Origin: Prochlorococcus sp. AG-409-L21
Lineage (GTDB): Bacteria > Cyanobacteriota > Cyanobacteriia > PCC-6307 > Cyanobiaceae
Reading direction: 5' to 3'
Assembly (NCBI GenBank): GCA_003215475.1
Contig: QCKH01000003.1
Coordinates: 103,094-167,093, forward strand
Length of the DNA: 64,000 nucleotides
Shown here: one piece after another, positions 16,641 through 25,037 of the stretch
Numbering within the stretch: the first letter of the stretch is position 1
Layout: every line of letters begins with the position of its first letter
The notes under the pieces: model-generated
What the model was told of the DNA's origin: nothing
Databases searched by the model: none
What the model saw: the letters and a program-made list of their open reading frames with translations, nothing else
Position numbers and translations under genes: made by a program

Positions 16641-17897
16641 TTATTTCCTCCAATAAGTTAATCGGGGCATTGCTGTTATAATTTCTTTTGAATCTATCAG
16701 TGGTATTATTTCATTTATCAAATTCCAAGGTAATACAATAGTAGAGTCTATATCTTTATAATTGCAATTATCTTTAGCAATAACAGGAATATGGCTGCCT
16801 GGGAGATATTTACCCTGCTTGCTTTTTGCGTTATCTACTACAAAACTAAGTAGCTCTTTATTTATTTTACAGAAATTTAGTAAAGTGTTTCCTTTTGCCG
16901 CAGCTCCATATCCAATTACATTTTTATTTTTAGACTTTAAAGCATATAAATACTCACATAATTCTTTCTTTACTAACTGAGCAGAGTTTTGTAAATTTCT
17001 ATAAGCTCCTAAGTCTTTAGACTCTAGACTTTTTCCATGAAGTGGATTTGTTTCGAGCAAAATAAAATCTGAGACACTCTTATCTATTTTGTAAGCACCC
17101 TCTCTACATGCAAATACTCTTAGGCTACCCCCATGTACATTTAACTCTTCAATATCAAATACATCCAAACCATATTTTTTAAGCATCCTTCTAACAACTG
17201 ACAAACTCAGGTAACTAAAATGTTCATGATAAATAGTATCAAAAAGATTATTATTTATTAGCTGAAGTAGATGTGGAAACTCAATGCTTATGATTCCTTT
17301 AGGAGATATTATATTAAATAGTCCCTCTATAAATGAGTTAATATCAGGAACATGAGCAAGTACATTGTTGGCAATTACCAGGTCAACCCCAGAATCTAAC
17401 TTAGGGTATTTATAAGTTAGAAGCTTAATATTCTTATCATTAAAAAAAATCTTCTCGGTATTAATGCCATTCCTAATTGCTATATTCCCCGCAAGTTCTG
17501 TAGGCTCTATGCCTAAACAAGGAATACTTTCCATAACAAAGTTTTTTAGAAGATATCCATCATTAGAAGCAACTTCAACAACAAATGAAGATTGATCTAA
17601 ATTCAATCTATTTATTATATTCTTACTAAATTCTCTAGCATGGTTTAACATGGTTTGTGAGGTACTTGATAAATAAACATATTCACCTGAAAATATTTCT
17701 TTAGCTTTTTTGTATTCTGGTAGTTGTACTAACCAGCATTTACTACAAACAAATACTTTAAGAGGAAATGTCTCCTGGGTGTTCTTAGTTTCATCAAGAG
17801 TTAGGAATGAATTACTAGGAGGTTGATTTCCTAGGTCTAGAATTACATTGGTTAATTTTTCATCGCAATGGCGGCATTTAAAATTCATTTTCTTCAT
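16641..17897 (-). CDS. NDP-sugar C-methyltransferase
   Basis: A 418-residue three-part enzyme. A zinc-binding N-terminal domain has the pairs CRHC (residues 8-11) and CSKC (about 51-54). A SAM-binding domain shows VEVASNDGYLL near 108 and DLVIANNVLAHVPD near 175. A C-terminal domain has HGGSLRVFAC and IGYGAAAKGNTLLNF. This is the TylC3/NovU family, which methylates the C3 carbon of 4-keto-6-deoxy sugars to give branched sugars. It overlaps the RmlC-type gene by 20 bases, inside a tightly packed CDP-sugar operon. Start at 17897 or the in-frame ATG three codons on. Confidence 0.85.
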   Translation of the reverse strand: MKKMNFKCRHCDEKLTNVILDLGNQPPSNSFLTLDETKNTQETFPLKVFVCSKCWLVQLPEYKKAKEIFSGEYVYLSSTSQTMLNHAREFSKNIINRLNLDQSSFVVEVASNDGYLLKNFVMESIPCLGIEPTELAGNIAIRNGINTEKIFFNDKNIKLLTYKYPKLDSGVDLVIANNVLAHVPDINSFIEGLFNIISPKGIISIEFPHLLQLINNNLFDTIYHEHFSYLSLSVVRRMLKKYGLDVFDIEELNVHGGSLRVFACREGAYKIDKSVSDFILLETNPLHGKSLESKDLGAYRNLQNSAQLVKKELCEYLYALKSKNKNVIGYGAAAKGNTLLNFCKINKELLSFVVDNAKSKQGKYLPGSHIPVIAKDNCNYKDIDSTIVLPWNLINEIIPLIDSKEIITAMPRLTYWRK

Positions 17898-18420
17898 TAA
17901 AACAAGGTAAGGTTTGGTCTTTGGAACTAATGTTTAAAGGGGTTAAAGGCCACTCTACCTTTAATTTTTGATCAGACCATCTAATACCACCTTCACTTTC
18001 CTTTACCCATTTTTTTGAATGAATATAGGAAAGTAGTACATTTTCTTCTGTTGTTTGAAATCCATGAGCACATCCTTCAGGTATAAAAATTGTATTTATC
18101 CCATCAGCATTAAGTCTCACGCCGTACCATTCCCCAAAGGTTTTCGATTGTCTTCTTAGGTCAACCACTACATCATAAATAGACCCTTTGAGGCATCTTA
18201 TCAATTTTGCTTCACTATATTTACCAATTTGGTAATGTAATCCTCTGAGAGTAGCCTTTTCTGGATTTACTGATAAATTAACCTGTGCAATTTCTCGCGA
18301 ATCCCAAATCTCTTTTAGTTGTGTATGTATAGGTTTAACTTGATTAAAGAATGAACCCCTTTTATCAGAAAAATATTCAATCGTGTGAATGCTTACGCCT
18401 TTTATAGACTTACAATTCAT
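17878..18420 (-). CDS. rfbC: RmlC-family dTDP/CDP-4-keto-6-deoxysugar 3,5-epimerase
   Basis: A 180-residue cupin of normal family length. DKRGSFFNQV near residue 19, the catalytic-His motif RGLHYQIGK near 59, KLIRCLKGSIYDVVVDLR, and IPEGCAHGFQTTEENVLL with the Tyr-region after it. RmlC epimerises C3 and C5 of a 4-keto-6-deoxyhexose. Because the adjoining genes are rfbF and rfbG, the natural substrate is more likely the CDP sugar than dTDP-4-keto-6-deoxyglucose. It overlaps rfbG by 11 bases and the methyltransferase by 20. Confidence 0.85.
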   Translation of the reverse strand: MNCKSIKGVSIHTIEYFSDKRGSFFNQVKPIHTQLKEIWDSREIAQVNLSVNPEKATLRGLHYQIGKYSEAKLIRCLKGSIYDVVVDLRRQSKTFGEWYGVRLNADGINTIFIPEGCAHGFQTTEENVLLSYIHSKKWVKESEGGIRWSDQKLKVEWPLTPLNISSKDQTLPCFNEENEF

Positions 18421-19483
18421 GTTGCTTTTTGAAATTCATAATATCATTCGATATACATTCAAAGCAACTTCTTCCAGCAAGCACTTCCTTATACCAATTA
18501 ACTGTTGAGATAATTGTTTTGTCAAAATTCCATCTAGGTTGCCATCCTAATTCCTTTGTTGCTTTTTCTATATCCAAACTAAGGAAAGAAGACTCGTGTT
18601 CTTTTTCTTTTTTATATTCAATTTGAACTTCCTCTCCCCAGTGATAGGTTACTCTTTTTATTAATTCTTTAACAGATATGTATTCTGATATTTTTGGACC
18701 AAAGTTATAAGAATAACTTGTATGATTATTTATTTGCTTTTCTGCAAGCATTATATAACCAAAGAGAGGATCTAAAACATGCTGCCATGGTCTAATGGCA
18801 TTTGGATATCTTATAGAAAGCTTTTCTTTAGAGATTATTGATTTGATAATATCAGGGATTATTCTGTTTTCAGACCAGTCTCCTCCTCCGATCACGTTTC
18901 CAGCTCTAGCAGTTGATATTATTAAATTATCATTATAAAAAGATTTTCTCCAACTGTTAACAACTAGTTCTACGGCAGCTTTACTAGAGCTATAAGGATC
19001 TAAACCTCCTAAATGATCACTCTCCTTAAAACTATATTCCGAGTCAATATTCTCATAGACTTTATCAGTTGTAATGATAACAATTGAACATTTATTTAAC
19101 TCCCTAAGGGCCTCAAGTAAATTTATAGTACCAATTACATTTGTTTCCCATGTACTTACAGGTGTTAAATAACTTTGACGAACAAGTGGCTGTGCAGCAA
19201 GATGAAAAATTATGTCTGGATTTATATCCAATACAAGATCCTTTAATTTATTTCGGCAATTTATATCTAAATCAGCATGTATGTACTTATTGTTTAATGT
19301 AAATTGATTGAACTCCTTATCTTTAATAAGCTTCTTATGTAAGAAGTATTTGTCGTCAGGTTCTAGGGAAACTCCATATACATAACAATCTGATTTAAGC
19401 AATATGCAAGTTAGCCAAGATCCTTTGAACCCAGTATCACCTGTAATTAGAACTTTCTTTTTTTTCCAAAAGTTATTTACCAT
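18410..19483 (-). CDS. rfbG: CDP-glucose 4,6-dehydratase
   Basis: A 357-residue extended short-chain dehydrogenase. LITGDTGFKGSWL near residue 12 is typical of RfbG (FKG in place of FIG). The active site is IITTDKVYEN and LDPYSSSKAAVE (YxxxK), followed by RAGNVIGGGDW and RPWQHVLDPL. It converts CDP-glucose to CDP-4-keto-6-deoxyglucose, the common precursor of CDP-dideoxy and branched sugars. It overlaps rfbF by seven bases. Order and overlaps point to one transcript, rfbF-rfbG-rfbC-methyltransferase-reductase. Confidence 0.92.
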   Translation of the reverse strand: MVNNFWKKKKVLITGDTGFKGSWLTCILLKSDCYVYGVSLEPDDKYFLHKKLIKDKEFNQFTLNNKYIHADLDINCRNKLKDLVLDINPDIIFHLAAQPLVRQSYLTPVSTWETNVIGTINLLEALRELNKCSIVIITTDKVYENIDSEYSFKESDHLGGLDPYSSSKAAVELVVNSWRKSFYNDNLIISTARAGNVIGGGDWSENRIIPDIIKSIISKEKLSIRYPNAIRPWQHVLDPLFGYIMLAEKQINNHTSYSYNFGPKISEYISVKELIKRVTYHWGEEVQIEYKKEKEHESSFLSLDIEKATKELGWQPRWNFDKTIISTVNWYKEVLAGRSCFECISNDIMNFKKQHEL

Positions 19484-20250
19484 GACTTCCAGGGTGCATC
19501 ACCTTCTTGCCAATATTTTTCTAACTTGTTCTTATCTCTAAGAGTATCCATACATTGCCAGAAGCCCTTATGCTTGTAGCAAGCCACTTTACCGGAAGCT
19601 GCTAACTTTGGTATTACATCATTTTCCCATGTATCATTAGAACTTTTTATAAATTTAAAAATATCTGGCTCAACCACAAAAAAACCACCATTTACCCAAG
19701 ATTTATCTCCTGCTGGTTTTTCTAGGAATCCGGTGATTTTATTGTTGTCTTTAATTTCTACAGATCCGAATCGTCCCGGTGGTTGTATTGCCGTCAAAGT
19801 AACAAGAGAATTTAATTGATTATGTTGGTTAATAACTTCTCTTATATTTATATCTGATAGTCCATCTCCATAAGTAAAGCAGAACCTTTCATGACCTAGA
19901 AATGACTTTACTTTTGCTAGCCTTCCAGCAGTTTGAGTCTCAAGTCCAGTATCTACCAAAGTGACCTTCCATGGTTCTGATGATTTGTTATGAATAATAG
20001 GAAGATTATTCTTAGATAAGTCAAAGGTTATATCACATGTGTGATATAGATAATTGGCAAAATATTCCTTAATCATATAGCCTTTATATCCACAACAAAT
20101 AACAAAATCATTAATCCCATAACTTGAATATATTTTCATGATATGCCAAATAATTGGCATTCCACCAATTTCTACCATTGGCTTAGGTTTGAGATGAGTT
20201 TCTTCGGAGATCCTTGTCCCAAAACCACCTGCTAAGATTACACATTTCAT
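19477..20250 (-). CDS. rfbF: Glucose-1-phosphate cytidylyltransferase
   Basis: A 257-residue nucleotidyltransferase. The N-terminus has ILAGGFGTRISEETHLKPKP, the signature loop of RfbF, followed by VEIGGMPIIWHIM, then FCFTYGDGLSDI (metal Asp), TAIQPPGRFGSVEI and FLEKPAGDKSWVNGGFFV. It makes CDP-glucose from CTP and glucose-1-phosphate. It is the first gene of the CDP-sugar operon; 88 bases separate it from the upstream epimerase gene. Confidence 0.93.
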   Translation of the reverse strand: MKCVILAGGFGTRISEETHLKPKPMVEIGGMPIIWHIMKIYSSYGINDFVICCGYKGYMIKEYFANYLYHTCDITFDLSKNNLPIIHNKSSEPWKVTLVDTGLETQTAGRLAKVKSFLGHERFCFTYGDGLSDINIREVINQHNQLNSLVTLTAIQPPGRFGSVEIKDNNKITGFLEKPAGDKSWVNGGFFVVEPDIFKFIKSSNDTWENDVIPKLAASGKVACYKHKGFWQCMDTLRDKNKLEKYWQEGDAPWKSW

Positions 20251-20338
20251 TGAATCTTTACTTTATTTAAAAATATTTTAAAGTACTTATAAAATTTTGC
20301 ATAGCTCTATCTTATGGTATTTAAGAATAATTTCTAAA

Positions 20339-21286
20339 CTAATTTTTATCCAAGTTTAATTTCTTCATCCATTTTACTGTAAAACAGTTATCTAAATCTT
20401 CAAAGTCTCCAGTCATGTAATTATACTTGATCTCCTTAATAGCATCTTTAATTCCATACTTAGGAATAAAGCCAGTCCCTAAGAGTTTCGAAGAATCTTG
20501 TCTATATGAACGCGGGTCATTTGATTCGCTCACAATAATTTCAGAAGGTATCTCAGTTTGAACAAGCTCTGCAATCTTTAATATAGATATATTCTCAAAC
20601 CCTGCATTATAACAACCAGATGATAAATTATCATTAGAAATAAAGTGTCTATATGTATTTGATAAATCTTTAATATGTATATTTGGCCTAGTCTGATTCC
20701 CTCCAAATACAGTTATTTTTCCATTCTTTAATGCTTGATATGTCAACATATTTACACTAACATCTAGGCGCATTCTTGGGGATAAACCACAAACCGTTGC
20801 AGGTCGGATGCAGAATACTTTCATTTTATCCTTATAAGAAAGGAATATCCTTTCAGCCACCATTTTAGTCTTGTTATATGTAGAGATAGGAACTAAAGGA
20901 AGCTCTTCTGTAACGTTAGGCTCTGTTTTTACTCCATAAACACTTCCTGAGCTTGCAAAAATAAATTTTTTCACGCCAGATCTCATGCATTTATCTGCTA
21001 GCTGCTGACTGGCAAGTACATTTACCTCCCAGCTGAGATTGGGATTTAGCTCTACAGCAGGATCATTGGCGATATTTGCAAGATGAATAACAATATCTAC
21101 CTTTTCCAAAGGTATCTCGTTTAGGTTACGAATATCAACCTTTAGATTCTGAAGACTTCGATTGACTGGCAAATGATTCCCAAACCATTGGGTATCTACA
21201 GAAATTACTTCATGATTATCATCAAGAAGAAGAGGAATAAGTACAGAGCCAACGTAGCCACAGCCACCAGTAACTAATATTCTCAA
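20339..21286 (-). CDS. NAD-dependent nucleotide-sugar epimerase
   Basis: A 315-residue extended short-chain dehydrogenase with VTGGCGYVGSVLIPLL at the N-terminus, VIHLANIANDPA near 65, the Ser triad residue in FASSGSVYG, STYNKTKMVAE (YxxxK) near 145, and IRPATVCGLSPRMR as substrate loop. The pattern fits UDP-glucose 4-epimerase-like or dTDP-sugar reductase-like proteins common in heptose and deoxysugar loci. It stands between the CDP-sugar operon and the heptose operon with 206 bases upstream, so it could serve either. The substrate is not determinable. Confidence 0.75.
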   Translation of the reverse strand: MRILVTGGCGYVGSVLIPLLLDDNHEVISVDTQWFGNHLPVNRSLQNLKVDIRNLNEIPLEKVDIVIHLANIANDPAVELNPNLSWEVNVLASQQLADKCMRSGVKKFIFASSGSVYGVKTEPNVTEELPLVPISTYNKTKMVAERIFLSYKDKMKVFCIRPATVCGLSPRMRLDVSVNMLTYQALKNGKITVFGGNQTRPNIHIKDLSNTYRHFISNDNLSSGCYNAGFENISILKIAELVQTEIPSEIIVSESNDPRSYRQDSSKLLGTGFIPKYGIKDAIKEIKYNYMTGDFEDLDNCFTVKWMKKLNLDKN

Positions 21287-21492
21287 AATTATTTCCTAAG
21301 TTGTTTAAACTAAATTAGCATTTAGAGACTTCTTTTTTCTATAAATTAAGTTTGCCACTCGAATATAAAATTTTTTGATCCCTTTGAAACTCAATAAAAG
21401 GATAAACTTGCTGTCTCGTCATTAAATTAAATAGCAGTATTTTGTAGTATTTCTAAAAAAACAATCTTTACCTAAATAAAATTTTAGAACTT

Positions 21493-22992
21493 TTAATCCA
21501 AAATATCTTTTACAAAATTAATTAGAGATTCTTTATCAATGGGACTATTACCCATGTTTTCTACGGCTAATGATGCCATGCAGCATCCTAATGCAGAAGT
21601 TGCCATGACCTCTTGTTTACTTGCAATGCCAGTGGCCATTACTGCCAATAATGAATCTCCTGCACCTGCAACATCAACAGGATTTACTGAAAGCGCTGGA
21701 AATGGTTGGCTTCTTGGTAGACCTTTGCTTCTTTTTCGGTCATATGAAATAAAACCTTCTGAACCTAGTTTCATTATTAACCGATTGGTTCGAGTTGATT
21801 CCATTAATTTTGTGCTTAATTTTTCAAGACCAGAATCTTTATCTTGAAGGGCTATCCGTGCTTCTCTTTCATTAGGACAGAGCAATGAAAAGTTTTTGAA
21901 ACGAGCAATTGAACCAACTTGACTACTGCATTGAACATCACCAAATAAGAATAAATCTAATGATTTAGCTAATTCGTATACCTTTTCTAAAACTCTGTCT
22001 GTAATTACTCCATAAACAAAGTCTGAAATGACTATTCCATCTGCCTTTACTGAAACTCTTTCAAGAGTATCTATTATTTTATCTTCAATTTCTTCGTCAA
22101 CATTATGTTCTTCTAACCGACTAACTCTAAATAATTTTTGATTTTCGACTAGATATCTTTTTTTAAAAGTTGTTGGACGAGACCTATCTTTAATTAAATT
22201 CCGTTCAATATCTCTTTCCTTTAATGTATTTTCTACTATTTGAGATACATCATCATCACCTACTACTGATATGAATTGGCATTTTGCACCTAATGCTCGA
22301 ATATGAGAAGCGACAACTGCTGCACCTCCAATAAAGTTCTTTGTTTCTAATTCTTTAACAACAATTACGGGCGCTTCGGCACTCATTCCAACTGCTTCAC
22401 ACGCAGCATATTGATCAACAATAGTATCACCTAGCACTATAAGATTTGTAGATTCCCAATGCTTTATTGACTCAAGTAATGTTTTTCTATTTAGATTTTG
22501 TCTTTTACATGAGCTCAAAAATTGATTTCTTCTTTTTTCTGATAACTTCTTCTCAGAACCAAGAAGTAATTCAGTAGAAGCATATTGTATTTCTCCAGAG
22601 TGGAAAATTACTTTGCCTCCATTTTGGCGCTGTTCTAAAATAGCTTTAGAAACTTCAGCATGATTACTCTCTTGGTATTCAATACCTAAGAATAATGCTT
22701 TAGGCTTAACTCTCTGTATTGCTAATGATAATTCATCGTAATCTAGTAAAATTATATAGCTAGCTAGTGATAGAAGACTAAGTGCCTCTGCCCTTTCTTT
22801 TTGGGTATATTCAAATTTAGAATTATTTTTATTATCACCATCTCCTAATAATGTGATTATTAAATTATCACCTTGATCTTTTGCATGCTTTAAATAACGT
22901 ATATGACCTGGATGTATTGTAGTAAAATGACCATATGTCATTACACAATTAGGTATATAGCTTGCTTCTTTTATTTTAATAATATTAGTCAT
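21493..22992 (-). CDS. Bifunctional HldE-like nucleotidyltransferase-kinase, domains swapped
   Basis: About 499 residues. An N-terminal cytidylyltransferase-like domain carries MTYGHFTTIHPGHIRYLKHA (HxGH site) and YTQKERAEAL. A C-terminal PfkB kinase starts near 190 (LIVLGDTIVDQY), continues with FIGGAAVVASHIRALGA and ends with NPVDVAGAGDSLLAVM (catalytic Asp). Classical HldE has the kinase first and the nucleotidyltransferase second, so the order is reversed. It would phosphorylate C1 of a heptose-7-phosphate and then make the ADP or CDP derivative. I chose the ATG at 22992; an upstream TTG at 23019 would overlap the neighbouring gene. Confidence 0.8.
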   Translation of the reverse strand: MTNIIKIKEASYIPNCVMTYGHFTTIHPGHIRYLKHAKDQGDNLIITLLGDGDNKNNSKFEYTQKERAEALSLLSLASYIILLDYDELSLAIQRVKPKALFLGIEYQESNHAEVSKAILEQRQNGGKVIFHSGEIQYASTELLLGSEKKLSEKRRNQFLSSCKRQNLNRKTLLESIKHWESTNLIVLGDTIVDQYAACEAVGMSAEAPVIVVKELETKNFIGGAAVVASHIRALGAKCQFISVVGDDDVSQIVENTLKERDIERNLIKDRSRPTTFKKRYLVENQKLFRVSRLEEHNVDEEIEDKIIDTLERVSVKADGIVISDFVYGVITDRVLEKVYELAKSLDLFLFGDVQCSSQVGSIARFKNFSLLCPNEREARIALQDKDSGLEKLSTKLMESTRTNRLIMKLGSEGFISYDRKRSKGLPRSQPFPALSVNPVDVAGAGDSLLAVMATGIASKQEVMATSALGCCMASLAVENMGNSPIDKESLINFVKDILD

Positions 22993-23011
22993 AATTAATT
23001 CTAAATAACTT

Positions 23012-23695
23012 TTACTCAAAATAGATAAAGGAATAATCTCCAGAATAGCCTATGTTATTAAACAACCAAACCCATTCTTGTGGATTATTAAATGCTTCAC
23101 AAGTAACTTGCCAGTAAAGCAGATTCGCCTTTTCTAATTCATTACGATAACTTTCAACACAAATGTATTTATTGCATTTGCCAACTCTTTCTATCTCTTT
23201 AATAGAATCATATAAATCATAGGAGTAGAGGCAATGTAGTGTATTTATTGAAAGTACAAGGTCAAAATAATCATTAGGCCATGGCAAATTATTGGCATTT
23301 CCATAGGTCAGCTTATTTCTAATCTCTGGCTTACTATTAGATATTGCATAATCAGAAATATCAAGTCCATAAACCTCTGCATCAGGAATTATTTTTAAGA
23401 AATCATAAAGCAAATAACCTTTTCCACACCCAACATCTAAAATCTTTGGATTTGGTGGTAATTTATAATAATTATTCATTGCATTTGCAACCTTTTCCCA
23501 TCTCCCTGGAATATATTTATATCCTCCATAGCAAATTCTTCTGTCACCGTCCCAGTAATCAAAGTCAAACTTCTTCGCAATCTCAGCAGCTTTATGCTTA
23601 GGAAACTCTTTATCATTAACTCTTCCTAAATAATCTCTTTTAGTGCTTTTATGTATAGCACTTATGAAGTCAATTTCTTTTAAAATCTCAGTCAT
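23012..23695 (-). CDS. Class I SAM-dependent methyltransferase
   Basis: A 227-residue protein with a clear SAM fold: KILDVGCGKGYLLYDFL (motif I) near residue 84, AEVYGLDISDYAI (acidic loop), NANNLPWPNDYFDLVLSINT (motifs II-III). The N-terminal 70 residues are basic and aromatic (FDYWDGDRRICYGGY), possibly an acceptor-binding cap. It lies five bases from gmhA and 19 from the HldE-like gene, inside the heptose operon, so it may methylate a heptose or a heptose-containing intermediate. The acceptor is inference. Confidence 0.75.
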   Translation of the reverse strand: MTEILKEIDFISAIHKSTKRDYLGRVNDKEFPKHKAAEIAKKFDFDYWDGDRRICYGGYKYIPGRWEKVANAMNNYYKLPPNPKILDVGCGKGYLLYDFLKIIPDAEVYGLDISDYAISNSKPEIRNKLTYGNANNLPWPNDYFDLVLSINTLHCLYSYDLYDSIKEIERVGKCNKYICVESYRNELEKANLLYWQVTCEAFNNPQEWVWLFNNIGYSGDYSFIYFE

Positions 23696-23700
23696 TTTGA

Positions 23701-24303
23701 TTAGCTTTTTGGTTTATTATCAATTAGCCATTTTTTACAGATATTAAAGATAATCATTTGAGAATCTTCTGCTACTTCCATATCTTTTAAAGGTATATGA
23801 ATACTATTCTGCGCTATTGTTTTGCATATACCACCATCGAAGCCTAATAATGCATATGTATGCATTTTCTTTTCATTAGCCTTTTTTAACGCATTAACTA
23901 TGTTTGGTGAATTTCCACTCCCAGATAATACTATTAGAATTTCATTCTCCTTGCCCTTGACTTCTAACTGGTAGGAAAATATATTTTCATAGCCTATGTC
24001 ATTAGCTAGGCAAGTTATGATATTAGAATTAGATGTTAGAGCTTCAATGTTTATCCCTGGGCAATTATCCTTTGAATTCAGACTGGTCATACCTATCCCA
24101 TAGATCAAATCATTTGCAATATGCTGAGCATTAGCTGAACTCCCCCCGTTACCACAAATATAAATCTTTGTTCCTTTTCTCCAAGCCTGAATTAGTGTGC
24201 TCGAAAGTTTTTCTATTTCAATATATATATTCTCAGTAAAACAGCTCCTAAGCTTATATATATAAGCTTTTGCATATCCATTAAAATCTGATTGTTCGTT
24301 CAT
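23701..24303 (-). CDS. gmhA: Sedoheptulose-7-phosphate isomerase
   Basis: A 200-residue SIS-domain protein of normal GmhA length. It has IYICGNGGSSANAQHIANDL near residue 47, ALTSNSNIITCLANDIGYE, and VLSGSGNSPNIVNALKKA near 126, all GmhA signatures. It converts sedoheptulose-7-phosphate to D-glycero-D-manno-heptose-7-phosphate, the first step of nucleotide-activated heptose synthesis. Its neighbours on the same strand are the HddC-like nucleotidyltransferase (14 bases upstream) and a methyltransferase. Confidence 0.9.
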   Translation of the reverse strand: MNEQSDFNGYAKAYIYKLRSCFTENIYIEIEKLSSTLIQAWRKGTKIYICGNGGSSANAQHIANDLIYGIGMTSLNSKDNCPGINIEALTSNSNIITCLANDIGYENIFSYQLEVKGKENEILIVLSGSGNSPNIVNALKKANEKKMHTYALLGFDGGICKTIAQNSIHIPLKDMEVAEDSQMIIFNICKKWLIDNKPKS

Positions 24304-24317
24304 GCTGGTTGCTTTTG

Positions 24318-25037
24318 CTAATTGCTTTTGGAAACTAATTGTCTAGCTAGATGCAATGATGATGGAGTGCCAATATCAATGAATATATCACCTGTAAACG
24401 ATGTTTGAATCCTACCTTTAAGCATAGGGATAATTTCTGTGCTGAAATCATTTGTTTTCATTTTAACTTGAGAAAAATATTCTAGGAATTCATTGTCAAA
24501 AGCATAAATTGCCCCATTAGCAATATTACCTGCTGGGTACCTAACCTTTTCATGGAAATCAATTAGTACATTATTTTTATCGATTTCTACTATCCCACAA
24601 CTACTAGGATTATGCGTTTTAAAGGTTGCCATTGTTAGAATAGTATTTTCATGTCTTTTTTTATGAGAGGCTATTAAATTTCTAATATTCATATTTGTAA
24701 AATTATCTGCATGTATAAGTAGTCCTATTCCTTCCTTAAAGAACGAGATATGTTTTTTAAGTGTTCCAGCAGTTCCTAAAAGTTTTTCTTCGTAAAATGA
24801 TGATATTTTCATATGTTGTGATTCCCATTTGCTTAGAAATAAGTTGACTTGTTCAGATAGGTGATGTGTATTTATAAGCACCTCTTCACATCCATAGAAT
24901 TCAAGCTCTTCCAGCCAATGTGCTAGTAGTGGCTTATTAGCTATCTCTACAAGGCATTTTGGAACATTATTAGTAATAGGACGTAATCTTGTTCCCATAC
25001 CTGCCGCAAGTAATATGGCTCTAAACTTATAACTCAT
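24318..25037 (-). CDS. HddC-like sugar-1-phosphate nucleotidyltransferase
   Basis: A 239-residue GT-A nucleotidyltransferase: LLAAGMGTRLRPITNNVPK near residue 10, VEIANKPLLAHWLEEL, LLIHADNFTNMN (metal Asp), and NGAIYAFDNEFL. The HddC family makes GDP-D-glycero-alpha-D-manno-heptose. Its presence beside an HldE-like protein means two different activation steps are encoded in one operon. The start codon shares one base with the stop of lhgO (TAATG), so translation is coupled. Confidence 0.8.
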   Translation of the reverse strand: MSYKFRAILLAAGMGTRLRPITNNVPKCLVEIANKPLLAHWLEELEFYGCEEVLINTHHLSEQVNLFLSKWESQHMKISSFYEEKLLGTAGTLKKHISFFKEGIGLLIHADNFTNMNIRNLIASHKKRHENTILTMATFKTHNPSSCGIVEIDKNNVLIDFHEKVRYPAGNIANGAIYAFDNEFLEYFSQVKMKTNDFSTEIIPMLKGRIQTSFTGDIFIDIGTPSSLHLARQLVSKSN

